NCBI GenBank assembly: GCA_900540805.1
Contig: UQHL01000001.1
Location: forward strand, 1-64,000
Direction: 5' to 3'
Length of the DNA stretch: 64,000 nt
Origin: an uncultured Eubacteriales bacterium
GTDB taxonomy: Bacteria > Bacillota > Clostridia > Christensenellales > Borkfalkiaceae
The position numbers were made by a program, and so were the translations under genes. The notes under the pieces are model-generated. The model had not been told where the DNA came from, did no database searches, and saw nothing but the letters and a program-made list of their open reading frames with translations. Positions 49,074-57,341 of the stretch are shown in pieces; the first letter of the stretch is position 1, and each line of letters starts with the position of its first letter.

Positions 49074-51695
49074 TTACAGCTCGGCCAGCTGCGCCGCAAA
49101 CTTTTCCTTCATATCGCGGAACTTTTTCAGCTTTTCGCGTTCATCCTCCACCAACTTGGCGGGCGCCTTGCTGACAAAATTCTGATTGGCAAGTTTTCCT
49201 TCGGCCCGCGCGATTTCACCGTCCATACGTTCGATCTCCGAGGCCAGCCGCGCCTTTTCCTTTTCGATATCCACCAGCTCGCCCAAGGGAATATAGATCT
49301 GCGCGATCTCCGTCACCTGGGAGACGGTTTTGCCCTCTACGGCGGCGCCGTTTTCGACCAGCTTCACCGCGCCCGCACCCGAAAGCTTCATGATGCTGTC
49401 TCTGTTCGCCTGAACGAGGCGTTTGCTCTCCGTAACGAGATAGACGTCCACCTTTTTGGACGGGGGACAATCCGCCGCCTTTTTCATGCCGCGCACGGCC
49501 TTGATGATCTCCATAACCCCTTCGAAAGCCTTCGCTTCCTTTTTGTACGCCATGCGGGAATTATATCTCGGAAACGCGGCCGTCATGATACTGCCTTCCG
49601 TATTCGGCAGATTACGATAAATTTCCTCGGTCACAAACGGGATAAAGGGATGAAGCAGCTTCAAAGCGTTTTCCAAAACAAAGCAAAGCACCGCCAGCGT
49701 ACCCGCCTTGCGCTCCTCGTCCTCGCCGTAGAGCGCGGGCTTTGACAGCTCGATATACCAATCGCAGAAATCGCCCCAGACGAAATCCGTGGCCAGCTCG
49801 CTGGCCACGCCCAGCTCGTATTTGTTGAGATTGGTCGTCACCTCGCGGATACAGTTTTGCAGGCGGGAAATAATCCATTTGTCCGCGGGCGTAAATTTTA
49901 CGCTTTCGATCGCCGGGATTTTCTTTCCCTCCGCATTCATAAATACAAAACGGGAAGCATTCCACAGCTTGTTGATAAAGTTGCGGCAGGATTCCACTTT
50001 GACGTCGGAATACCTCGTGTCGTTGCCGGGCGCGACGCCCGTCAGCAGAGACAGCCGCAGCGAATCCGCGCCGTATTTTTCGATAATCTCCAGCGGGTCG
50101 ATGCCGTTACCCAGCGATTTGCTCATCTTGCGGCCCTGTTCGTCGCGGACGATTCCGTGAATAAGCACGTCGTGGAAAGGTACCTTGCCCGTGTGCTCAA
50201 TCCCCGAGAAAATCATTCTCGCCACCCAGAAGAATATAATATCGTATCCCGTCACGAGCACGTCGGTGGGATAGAAATATTTATAGTCCTCCGTTTCTTC
50301 GGGAAATCCGAGAGTGGAAAAGGGCCAGAGCGCGGAGGAAAACCAGGTGTCCAGCACGTCCTCGTCCTGTCTCAGCTCCGAGCTTCCGCATTCGGGGCAA
50401 TGCGTCGGGTCCTCTTTCGAACAAATCACCTTTCCGCACGTCTTGCAATACCAAACGGGAATGCGGTGTCCCCACCAAAGCTGGCGGGAAATACACCAGT
50501 CGCGCACGTTTTCCATCCAGTTGTAATAAGTTTTGGAGAAACGCTCGGGCACAAATCTGACTTTATTTTTCATCGCCGCGGCGATCGCGGGCTTTGCGAG
50601 CGGCTCCATTTTTACAAACCATTGCTTCGAGACGATGGGCTCCACCGTCGAATGGCAGCGGTAGCAATGCCCCACGTTGTGCGAATGGGGTTCTATCTTC
50701 ACGAGATATCCTCCCGCCTCGAGATCCTCCACCACCTTTTTGCGCGCAACGTATCTGTCCAGTCCCTCGTAAGCGCCCGCCCTGTCGTTCATCGTCCCGT
50801 CGTCGTTCATGACGCGGATAACTTCCAAATCATGCCTGCGCCCCACCTCGAAGTCGTTGGGGTCGTGCGCGGGCGTAATCTTCACGCAGCCCGTGCCGAA
50901 TTCCATATCCACGTACTCGTCGGCCACCACGGGGATTTTTCTGTCCGTCAGGGGAAGCAGAAGCGTTTTCCCCACGAGATGAGCGTAACGTTTGTCCGCG
51001 GGGTGAACGGCCACCGCCGTATCGCCGAGCATGGTTTCGGGGCGGGTGGTGGCGACGATCACCTCGCCGCTGCCGTCGGCGGCGGGATAGCGGATATGCC
51101 AGAAGGAGCCCGCCTCCTCGGCGTACTCCACTTCCGCGTCCGAAAGGGCGGTTTTACAGCAGGGGCACCAATTGATAATGCGGTCCCCCTGATAAATCAG
51201 CCCTTTGTTATACAATCTGACAAACACCTCGCGCACCGCTCGGGAGCATTTTTCGTCCATGGTAAACGCCTGCCGCGACCAGTCGCACGACGCGCCCATT
51301 TTGCGCTGCTGGAGGGTAATGCGGCCCCCGTATTGCGCCGTCCAATCCCAGGCGCGCTTCAAAAAGCCTTCCCTGCCGACGTCCGCCTTCGAAAGCCCCT
51401 CTTCCTTCATCTTTTCGACGATCTTCACCTCGGTGGCGATGGACGCATGGTCATAGCCCGGGACCCAGAGCGCGGAATATCCCTGCATTCTCTTAAAGCG
51501 GACGAGGGTATCCTGCATGGTGGCGTCCATGGCGTGTCCCATGTGCAGCTGTCCCGTGATGTTGGGAGGCGGCATCATGACGGTGAAGGGAACCTTGTCG
51601 TGGTCGATCTCCGCGCGGAAATAGCCGGATTTTTCCCAATCGGCATAAATTCTGTCTTCGAAATCCTTGGGGTTGTACGTCTTTTGCATGTCCAT
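49074..51695 (-). CDS. valS: valyl-tRNA synthetase
   Basis: An 873-residue class I enzyme. PPPNITGQLHMGHAMD carries the HIGH signature (about residues 43-58), and GRKMSKSLGNG the KMSKS loop (about 525-535). The zinc site CKTCGKVICSKEDPTHCPEC is in the editing/insertion region, and the C-terminal coiled coil (ASEIERMDGEIARAEGKLAN) is typical. The start is set at 51695 (MDMQKTYNPKDF) by an AAGGA at ten bases. The leader is only about 50 nt, so there is no T-box, unlike many Firmicutes. Confidence 0.95.
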   Translation of the reverse strand: MDMQKTYNPKDFEDRIYADWEKSGYFRAEIDHDKVPFTVMMPPPNITGQLHMGHAMDATMQDTLVRFKRMQGYSALWVPGYDHASIATEVKIVEKMKEEGLSKADVGREGFLKRAWDWTAQYGGRITLQQRKMGASCDWSRQAFTMDEKCSRAVREVFVRLYNKGLIYQGDRIINWCPCCKTALSDAEVEYAEEAGSFWHIRYPAADGSGEVIVATTRPETMLGDTAVAVHPADKRYAHLVGKTLLLPLTDRKIPVVADEYVDMEFGTGCVKITPAHDPNDFEVGRRHDLEVIRVMNDDGTMNDRAGAYEGLDRYVARKKVVEDLEAGGYLVKIEPHSHNVGHCYRCHSTVEPIVSKQWFVKMEPLAKPAIAAAMKNKVRFVPERFSKTYYNWMENVRDWCISRQLWWGHRIPVWYCKTCGKVICSKEDPTHCPECGSSELRQDEDVLDTWFSSALWPFSTLGFPEETEDYKYFYPTDVLVTGYDIIFFWVARMIFSGIEHTGKVPFHDVLIHGIVRDEQGRKMSKSLGNGIDPLEIIEKYGADSLRLSLLTGVAPGNDTRYSDVKVESCRNFINKLWNASRFVFMNAEGKKIPAIESVKFTPADKWIISRLQNCIREVTTNLNKYELGVASELATDFVWGDFCDWYIELSKPALYGEDEERKAGTLAVLCFVLENALKLLHPFIPFVTEEIYRNLPNTEGSIMTAAFPRYNSRMAYKKEAKAFEGVMEIIKAVRGMKKAADCPPSKKVDVYLVTESKRLVQANRDSIMKLSGAGAVKLVENGAAVEGKTVSQVTEIAQIYIPLGELVDIEKEKARLASEIERMDGEIARAEGKLANQNFVSKAPAKLVEDEREKLKKFRDMKEKFAAQLAEL

Positions 51696-51750
51696 AATCT
51701 CTAAATCCTTTTTTCTCTGTCCCGCTCGGGGGGAGACGGTGTGCTTTTTT

Positions 51751-51779
51751 ATTATATCCCTTTCGGCGACGATTGTCAA
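51751..51779 (-). promoter_or_regulatory. consensus promoter of valS
   Basis: Minus strand TTGACA (51774-51779), 17-bp spacer, TATAAT (51751-51756): perfect consensus. The -35 box shares bases with the -35 box of the divergent ABC-transporter promoter. Confidence 0.85.
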
Positions 51780-51802
51780 TTATTAACGCCGACACATATG
51801 AT
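51773..51802 (+). promoter_or_regulatory. promoter of the ABC importer genes
   Basis: TTGTCA (51773-51778), 18-bp spacer, TATGAT (51797-51802), about 25 nt upstream of the start region of the lipoprotein gene. Back-to-back with the valS promoter. Confidence 0.55.
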
Positions 51803-51835
51803 ATATTATTCTATTTTTTTAACGGAGTTACCCCT

Positions 51836-52840
51836 ATGAAAAAACTTTCGGCTATCGCACTTTCCGCTTGTTTCGCCATCCTTCCCCTTTCCGCCTGCGG
51901 AGAAAAGGACGACGGACTCACTAAGCTCAAAATCAACGAAGTCACACACTCTATCTTCTACGCGCCCCTGTATCTCGCCGACGCGCTGGGATATTTCAAG
52001 GACGAAAACCTGAAGATCGAGCTCACCAACGGCGGCGGCGCCGACAACGTCATGTCCGCCGTGTTTTCGGGCGATTCGGATATCGGCTTCTGCGGCCCCG
52101 AAGCGGCGCTTTACGTGCTCGCGGGCGGTTCCACGGACGTCCCTTCCGTATTCGGCCAGCTCACCAAGCGCGACGGCTCCTTCCTCGTCTCGAGAAAATC
52201 CGAGCCCGATTTCAAATGGACGGATCTGAAAGGGAAAGAGATCCTCGCGGGCCGCAAAGGCGGCGTTCCCGCGATGACCTTCGAGTACGTGCTCAATCAA
52301 AACGGCCTTCACGACGGCACCGATCTGACGCTCAATTTCGACGTTCAGTTCAACCTGATGACCAGCGCCTTCGAGGCGGGCACGGCCGACTACTGCACGA
52401 TGTTCGAGCCCGTGGCGTCCGAATACGAGGCGGCGGGAAAAGGCTATGTAGTAGCGTCTGTGGGCGAAGCGTCCGGCGCCGTTCCATACACCTGCTTCAT
52501 GTCTAAAAATTCCTGGATCAAAAAGCACGAAACGGAGGTAAACGGATTCCTTCGCGCGGTGACGAAGGCGATCAAATACATCAACGAGACGCCCGTCGGA
52601 ACGGCGGCGCCCTACTTAACCTCCTATTTCGAATCGACGTCCGTCTCCTCGATCTCCACATCCCTGCAAAGCTATAAGGACATCGACGCCTGGGTCACCA
52701 ACATGGCGATGACGGAAGACAGCTTCACGCGGCTTCAGGACATCATCGACAATGCAGGCGAGCTTCCCCGCCGCGTACAGTTTGCCGAGCTCATCAACAC
52801 CTCCTACGCGGATCAGGCCTATAAAGACGTGTATAACTGA
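51836..52840 (+). CDS. ABC importer substrate-binding lipoprotein (SsuA/ThiY type)
   Basis: A 334-residue lipoprotein with lipobox LPLSAC (Cys20). The mature domain is an NMT1/SsuA-like periplasmic-binding fold: YAPLYLADALGYFKDENLKI (near residue 42), GGGADNVMSAVFSGDSDIGF, and LKGKEILAGRKGGVPAMTFE. This group binds sulfonates, nitrate or thiamine pyrimidine precursors; the sequence does not decide which. It is the first gene of a three-gene importer, with a promoter facing valS. Confidence 0.88.
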   Translation: MKKLSAIALSACFAILPLSACGEKDDGLTKLKINEVTHSIFYAPLYLADALGYFKDENLKIELTNGGGADNVMSAVFSGDSDIGFCGPEAALYVLAGGSTDVPSVFGQLTKRDGSFLVSRKSEPDFKWTDLKGKEILAGRKGGVPAMTFEYVLNQNGLHDGTDLTLNFDVQFNLMTSAFEAGTADYCTMFEPVASEYEAAGKGYVVASVGEASGAVPYTCFMSKNSWIKKHETEVNGFLRAVTKAIKYINETPVGTAAPYLTSYFESTSVSSISTSLQSYKDIDAWVTNMAMTEDSFTRLQDIIDNAGELPRRVQFAELINTSYADQAYKDVYN

Positions 52841-52882
52841 TCAAAGTCGGGCAGCCGGGTCCTGTGAATACAGCCCCGGCGT

Positions 52883-52922
52883 CCCGCGTTTTCCTCCCCC
52901 TCCTCCCAAGAGGAACGCGGGG
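52883..52922 (+). repeat. intercistronic hairpin between binding-protein and ATPase genes
   Basis: CCCGCGTTTTCCTC and GAGGAACGCGGG arms around a 13-nt loop. It lies in the 116-nt spacer after the binding-protein gene and has no U-run, so it probably protects the upstream mRNA and lowers read-through, as in other importers. Confidence 0.55.
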
Positions 52923-52956
52923 AAGAAAGACAAGATAAACCAATGAAGGTCAACCC

Positions 52957-53691
52957 ATGAATGAAGTTTTACAATTTGAAAACGTATCGATGAACTATCA
53001 CACCAAACAAGGGGAGACGGTCGCCGTGGAGGATCTGACGTTTTCCGTTTCGGAAGGCGAATTCGTCGCGATTATCGGTCCCTCGGGCTGCGGAAAAACC
53101 ACGCTTTTGTCGCTTGCGGCGGGGCTTCTCTCCCCCACGAAAGGCGAAGTAAAAAATTCGGGCGTGTCGTTCGGCTATATGCTGCAAAAAGACGAACTGT
53201 TCCCTTGGCGCACGATCGAAAAAAATATTTTTCTTCCCCTCGAAATCAAAAAAATGGACACGGCGGAGAACCGCGCCCGCGCGCTCGCACTCGCCGAAAA
53301 ATATGGTCTCAAGGACTTTTTGAAAAGTTATCCGTCCGCGCTTTCGGGCGGTATGCGTCAGCGCGCCGCGCTCATACGCACGCTCGCGGTCGATCCCGAC
53401 GTTCTGCTGTTAGACGAACCCTTTTCCGCGCTCGATTACCAGACGCGCCTGAGCGTCTGCGACGACGTGTATAAGATCATCCGAAGCGAGCATAAAACGG
53501 CGGTGCTCATCACGCACGACATCAGCGAAGCGGTTTCCGTAGCGGATAAAATCGTGGTGCTCTCCCGCCGTCCCGCGCGCGTCGTTTCCCGGCACACCCT
53601 TTCTTTTCCCGAAAACGAACCGTTGAAACGCAGGGAAAACAAGGAATTTTCGACCTGGTTCGAATTGTTGTGGAGGGAATTAAACGCATGA
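52957..53691 (+). CDS. ABC importer ATPase (SsuB/TauB type)
   Basis: A 244-residue ATPase. Walker A is GPSGCGKTT (about residues 42-50), the Q-loop FGYMLQKDELFPW, the signature LSGGMRQRAAL (about 133-143) and Walker B DVLLLDEPFSALD. The LSGGMRQR signature and length are typical of nitrate, taurine and thiamine-precursor importers. The start is preceded by AAGGT and lies 116 bp after the binding protein; it overlaps the permease gene by 4 bp. Confidence 0.93.
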   Translation: MNEVLQFENVSMNYHTKQGETVAVEDLTFSVSEGEFVAIIGPSGCGKTTLLSLAAGLLSPTKGEVKNSGVSFGYMLQKDELFPWRTIEKNIFLPLEIKKMDTAENRARALALAEKYGLKDFLKSYPSALSGGMRQRAALIRTLAVDPDVLLLDEPFSALDYQTRLSVCDDVYKIIRSEHKTAVLITHDISEAVSVADKIVVLSRRPARVVSRHTLSFPENEPLKRRENKEFSTWFELLWRELNA

Positions 53692-54500
53692 AAAACAAAC
53701 AAGAATACTCGAGAGAACATCTTCTCTACTTAAGGAAACTCAAACGCACCAATGCCACGGTGCATATCGTGCGCCTGGCGGTATTGTTTTTATTTCTGAT
53801 TCTTTGGGAGCTTTCCGCTCATTTCGAGTGGATCAATCCCTTCATCACCAGCTCGCCCTCGCGGATTTGGAAAACGCTCGTTTCCCTTTATCAGAACGGA
53901 ACGCTGTTCTATCACGTGGGAACGACGCTTTGGGAAACTCTTTTGGGTTTCTTTATCGCGGTGGTCGCAGGATATACGATTGCATTGCTTCTGTGGTGGA
54001 GCGAAGTTTTCCGCAAGATTTCGGAGCCCTATCTCGTCGTCTTAAACGCCCTGCCGAAAATCGCGCTGGGGCCGCTGATCATCATCTGGTGCGGCACGGG
54101 CAGTAAGGCAATCGTTTTTATGACGGTTCTCATCGGCCTGATCGTCGCTATCCTGAATATGCTCAACGGCTTTATGGCAACGGACGAAAACAAACTTCTT
54201 CTGTTGCGTTCGATGGGCGCCAATAAATGGCAGATCCTGAAAAAGCTGGTTATCCCCTCGTCCCTGCCCGCGTTTATTTCCATGCTGAAAATAAGCGTCG
54301 GTATGGCGTGGATCGGTTCGATCATGGGCGAATATATCGTATCCAAGGCGGGTATCGGCTATCTGATCGTTTACGGCGGGCAGGTATTCAAGCTCGACCT
54401 CGTCATGACCTCGGTCGTCATTTTGTGCGTGCTGGCCGCGGGCATGTATGCGATCGTCGCACTTATCGAAAAGGCGGTCATCAAAAATACGGACAAATGA
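53688..54500 (+). CDS. ABC importer permease (SsuC type)
   Basis: A 270-residue membrane protein with six predicted helices. The ATPase-contact EAA loop is LRSMGANKWQILKKLVIPSS (about residues 170-189). The start at 53688 overlaps the ATPase stop (ATGA) with a GGAGGG site. It completes a binding protein-ATPase-permease set. The C-terminal helices (VVILCVLAAGMYAIVALIEK) end close to a strong terminator. Confidence 0.92.
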   Translation: MKNKQEYSREHLLYLRKLKRTNATVHIVRLAVLFLFLILWELSAHFEWINPFITSSPSRIWKTLVSLYQNGTLFYHVGTTLWETLLGFFIAVVAGYTIALLLWWSEVFRKISEPYLVVLNALPKIALGPLIIIWCGTGSKAIVFMTVLIGLIVAILNMLNGFMATDENKLLLLRSMGANKWQILKKLVIPSSLPAFISMLKISVGMAWIGSIMGEYIVSKAGIGYLIVYGGQVFKLDLVMTSVVILCVLAAGMYAIVALIEKAVIKNTDK

Positions 54501-54552
54501 GTTAAGCGCGCCGCGCTTCCCGCTCATTCGGCCATAAACTTCCTCCGATAAA

Positions 54553-54598
54553 GGGACGCCTTCCGAGGTAAATCGGAAAGCGTCCCGCTATTTTTTTA
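54553..54598 (+). terminator. terminator of the ABC importer operon
   Basis: GGGACGC...GCGTCCC outer arms and TTCCGA/TCGGAA inner arms, followed by TATTTTTTT. No gene is seen in the remaining gap to 54764. Confidence 0.9.
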
Positions 54599-54764
54599 TT
54601 TTCGGGGATTTTCTGACTTTATATTCTTTTATAAAATTCGCCCGGAAATTTTGCCGTCATAATTCTTCTTTTATTGAGGCATGTCTCTATCTTATCATAA
54701 GTTTTTATAAAACACTTTTTTAGTTCCAGATCAAATCCGCTCCATTCAACCGCTGGTATCGCAA

Positions 54765-55022
54765 TTAAAAACATGCCTTATTAAAAAGCCCTTCAAGCGC
54801 TTCCAGATTTTCCACGGCTTTGTCAAGCGCACGTATTGTCACATTTGCGATAGGATAGGGCGGTTTTCCGAAGTCGCACGTATCGTTTTCTTCAACAATC
54901 TTTTTCCGTTCGGAACATATTCCTTTTTGTTCTTTCCAGAAATCGACGAACCCCTCGCGGTAAAACGCATGATAACACGCACAATTTTTGCAGAGGATAA
55001 CTTTTTTCTTTGCGCTTCTCAT
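54765..55022 (-). CDS. small Cys-motif protein B of the XRE-controlled module
   Basis: An 85-residue protein with the pattern C-x2-CACY near residue 11, KGICSERKKIV and NDTCDFG, then a helical end (LDKAVENLEALEGLFNKACF). Four or more spaced cysteines suggest a metal site. It is a relative of the adjacent protein A, sharing the order C-x2-C, K-x-G-x-C, IV, TC. The two overlap by 4 bp (ATGA) and so are translated together. Family and function unknown. Confidence 0.65.
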   Translation of the reverse strand: MRSAKKKVILCKNCACYHAFYREGFVDFWKEQKGICSERKKIVEENDTCDFGKPPYPIANVTIRALDKAVENLEALEGLFNKACF

Positions 55023-55306
55023 TTTTTATAGTCCTCGTCCTGCTCTTCTTCCGATTGTAAAACTTGTCGGATCGCCGCGATTTCCAACAACAACTCGCGT
55101 AAAACCTTTACTGCCTGTTTCTTGCTGGAATAAAATTTTTTGTAATTGCTGTTCCAATTCGAACAAGTACCGTGTTTATCTACAATTTCTTCTTTCTCTA
55201 AACAATATCCTTTCTGCGTTTTACTGAAGCGATACTGCCCTTTGGTGTAATAACACCTGAAATTACCGCATCGAAAACACTTTTTGTTTGTTTTCTCTTC
55301 TTCCAT
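55019..55306 (-). CDS. small Cys-motif protein A of the XRE-controlled module
   Basis: A 95-residue protein with CFRCGNFRCYYTKGQYRF (residues 10-27), KGYCLEKEEIV and GTCSNWN, then a charged helical tail (LLEIAAIRQVLQSEEEQDED). The cysteines look like a zinc ribbon or knuckle. It is preceded by AGAGGTG and by a perfect consensus promoter with two palindromic operators. It is first in a two-gene unit divergent from an XRE repressor. No known family; a small regulator, toxin component or mobile remnant are all possible. Confidence 0.65.
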   Translation of the reverse strand: MEEEKTNKKCFRCGNFRCYYTKGQYRFSKTQKGYCLEKEEIVDKHGTCSNWNSNYKKFYSSKKQAVKVLRELLLEIAAIRQVLQSEEEQDEDYKK

Positions 55307-55334
55307 TTTGGCACCTCTTTAATTATTTTGATTT

Positions 55335-55350
55335 ATAAGATATATCTTAT
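55335..55350. promoter_or_regulatory. operator O1, 16-bp perfect palindrome
   Basis: ATAAGATATATCTTAT. It lies at and just after the transcription start of the small Cys-protein genes. It matches O2 in 14 of 16 positions. Confidence 0.8.
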
Positions 55351-55356
55351 ATCCGT

Positions 55357-55385
55357 ATTATATCATAAGACATGTCTTATGTCAA
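55357..55385 (-). promoter_or_regulatory. consensus promoter of the Cys-protein genes, spacer filled by an operator
   Basis: Minus strand TTGACA (55380-55385), 17-bp spacer, TATAAT (55357-55362). The spacer is almost exactly operator O2, so a bound repressor would block RNA polymerase. Confidence 0.85.
55365..55380. promoter_or_regulatory. operator O2, 16-bp perfect palindrome
   Basis: ATAAGACATGTCTTAT, 30 bp from O1 centre to centre. A further half-site ATCTTAT (55404-55410) overlaps the -10 box of the divergent XRE gene. Confidence 0.8.
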
Positions 55386-55419
55386 TGATTTTTTGTAAAT
55401 TTTATCTTATAATTTAAGC

Positions 55420-55632
55420 ATGGAAAATTTATTTGCAATTCGATTAAGTGAATTTATAAAAGAGACGGGATTAAGTAAGCGCAAATTTGCAGAAAAAGCA
55501 GGTATCTCTGCAATGAGCGTATCTGATTGGACGGCAGGGAAAATACAGCCTAACGCAGAAAGCATCTATTTAATCTGTAAATCCTTTAGTGTAAGCGCCG
55601 ATTACTTACTCGGTTTAGAAAATAAAATCTGA
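55420..55632 (+). CDS. XRE-family repressor (Cro/CI-like), probably leaderless
   Basis: A 70-residue protein that is almost only a helix-turn-helix domain: FIKETGLSKRKFAEKAGISA, then MSVSDWTAGKIQPNAESIYL and a closing YLLGLENKI. It has no Shine-Dalgarno. A TATAAT box at 55408-55413 would start transcription at about the A of the ATG, as with the CI gene of phage lambda. It is divergent from the two Cys-proteins and very likely binds the palindromes between them, repressing them and perhaps itself. Confidence 0.85.
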   Translation: MENLFAIRLSEFIKETGLSKRKFAEKAGISAMSVSDWTAGKIQPNAESIYLICKSFSVSADYLLGLENKI

Positions 55633-55639
55633 AACTAAA

Positions 55640-55680
55640 ATAAAAAGACACGGCCGTGCTGTCGTGTCTTTCCTTTTTTA
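55640..55680. terminator. bidirectional terminator between xre and the MATE gene
   Basis: AAAGACACG and CGTGTCTTT arms with T-runs or A-runs on both sides, serving both convergent genes. Confidence 0.85.
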
Positions 55681-57036
55681 TAATTTAATTGCCTTCTCCA
55701 CGGCAACGCCGCGTTTGTCGCCGCCTGCGGGAAGACGGTATTTCCTATCGAGCAGCAGGCCGAGGGCAAACGTGAGAAGTTCGGTAACGGGCATCACCCA
55801 CCACAATGCTTCCCCGCCGAAAATCAGCGGTAAAATGAAAATGAGCAGGCCGCTCACGCAGATTCCCCGCACAAGGGAAATCGTCAGCGCGCCGGCGGGC
55901 TTCATAATCGCCTGATAGAAATAGGTGAAAAAGATATTGCGGGGAAGCAATACAAAGGACAGGGCGTAAATCCGCAGAATCCGCGGCGCGATGCTCTCGA
56001 CGACGGAATCGGTTTTCATAAAGCCCCTGATGATTGCGGAGGGAAAGGCCTCCGCCGCCGCCAACGCGAGCAATCCCACGACAAACGCAGAAACGATGCC
56101 GTATCTTTGCACGCGGCGGATATCCTCGGTTCGGCCCGCGCCGTAAGCTTTGGAGACGATCGGCTGCGCAGCCTGTCCCACGCCGTAAGACAGGCTTTGC
56201 ACCAGCGAGGAAAGATTGACGATTACCCCATAGACTGCCAGCGAGGACGTGTCGAGGTATTTCATAATCTGATTATTGAACAGCATGGCGAGTATTCCCA
56301 TGGCGATATCGACGACGAATACGGAAAATCCCGCGACGAAAATCGCGCTTGCCTTTTTGAAAAAAGCCGAAAACCTCACCGTTTTCAGGCCGTTCTTTTT
56401 AGAGAAAAAGTGCGAACAGAGAATGAGTATCGCCAGTACCTGGCCGAGCGCCGTCGCCAGCCCCGCGCCCTCTACGCCCATATCGCACACGAACACGAAA
56501 AAGTAATCGCCGCCGATATTGAACACCCCGCCCGTAATCACGGCAGCCATGGCTTTGGCGGGCGCATTGTCGTTGCGGATAAAGCACGCGAGAAACTGCC
56601 CCATGGTAAAGAGGGGCATGGAAAATTTCATCCATTTAAGATATCCCTTTGCCAAGGGCAAAAGGGTGTCGTCCGCGCCAAACAGCCGCAGAAGGGGCGT
56701 TTCGCAAAAGATCAGCAAAGCCCATACGGCAAGCGCGACGACGGAAACGCAGACGAGCGCGCAGGTAAAAAATTCTCTACCGCGCCGCTCGTTCCCTTCG
56801 CCCCGCGCCTTGGACATCAGCGAGCCGCCGCCAACGCCGAACAAAAGCCCGAGGCTTAAAATAATCGTCCAGATAGGCATGACGACGGACAGAGCCGCCG
56901 TGCCGTTGTATCCCTCGTACTGTCCCACCATAATCGCATCGACGATAGAATAAATGGAAACGATAACGGCGCTGCCGATCCCCGCAAAAAGATAATGCAA
57001 ATAAGTTTTCTTCAAGTTTTTTCCGTCAAAAATCAT
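55678..57036 (-). CDS. MATE-family efflux protein with attenuator-like leader
   Basis: A 452-residue polytopic transporter. YLFAGIGSAVIVSIYSIVDA (residues 15-34) is the first helix, and SLVQSLSYGVGQAAQPIVSK the conserved central loop; twelve helices fit the length. It differs clearly from the MATE protein at 42100. The 111-nt leader contains a terminator that ends only 9 nt before the ribosome binding site, together with an alternative hairpin, so expression is probably induced by relief of attenuation. Confidence 0.9.
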   Translation of the reverse strand: MIFDGKNLKKTYLHYLFAGIGSAVIVSIYSIVDAIMVGQYEGYNGTAALSVVMPIWTIILSLGLLFGVGGGSLMSKARGEGNERRGREFFTCALVCVSVVALAVWALLIFCETPLLRLFGADDTLLPLAKGYLKWMKFSMPLFTMGQFLACFIRNDNAPAKAMAAVITGGVFNIGGDYFFVFVCDMGVEGAGLATALGQVLAILILCSHFFSKKNGLKTVRFSAFFKKASAIFVAGFSVFVVDIAMGILAMLFNNQIMKYLDTSSLAVYGVIVNLSSLVQSLSYGVGQAAQPIVSKAYGAGRTEDIRRVQRYGIVSAFVVGLLALAAAEAFPSAIIRGFMKTDSVVESIAPRILRIYALSFVLLPRNIFFTYFYQAIMKPAGALTISLVRGICVSGLLIFILPLIFGGEALWWVMPVTELLTFALGLLLDRKYRLPAGGDKRGVAVEKAIKL

Positions 57037-57045
57037 ACTTTCCTC

Positions 57046-57114
57046 AAAAAAACACCGGACAAGTCAGTCGGTTTTATTCCGGCCATCTTATCCGGTGCAT
57101 AAATCGCGTTTATG
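57046..57114 (-). promoter_or_regulatory. attenuator-like leader of the MATE gene
   Basis: On the minus strand CATAAA/TTTATG (57098-57114) forms a first hairpin. CACCGGA/TCCGGTG (57091-57097 with 57053-57059) forms a terminator followed by TTTTTTT, and a competing CCGG/CCGG hairpin uses the same left arm. A small frame, ATG to TAA encoding MHRIRWPE, runs through the competing part. I do not recognise a known riboswitch class. Confidence 0.6.
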
Positions 57115-57154
57115 TCACCCTCCGATGAATGATATTTATTTTTCAAGTATCGGT

Positions 57155-57183
57155 ATTCTAACAGAAAAAGCTTCTTATGTCAA
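57155..57183 (-). promoter_or_regulatory. promoter of the MATE gene
   Basis: Minus strand TTGACA (57178-57183), 17-bp spacer, TAGAAT (57155-57160); start near 57148. The remaining gap to 57341 shows no gene. Confidence 0.75.
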
Positions 57184-57341
57184 CTGTTTTGAGATATTTT
57201 TTTAATTCTTTTGCGGTTTTTACGCCCCTTTTTCCCGTCGATTGCGGATATCTGAACAAGTTGTTTTTTCGTTCCTTCAAAAATCCTTGAGCCGCTCCTT
57301 TTCCCCCTTTATCGGGATATTTTATCCTATTTATTTTTTTC

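Noticed and set aside
49857..51704. 615-codon plus-strand frame opposite valS
   Set aside because: Antisense shadow of a complete valS gene.
51696..51835. T-box riboswitch before valS
   Set aside because: The leader from the consensus promoter is only about 50 nt and has no T-box sequence.
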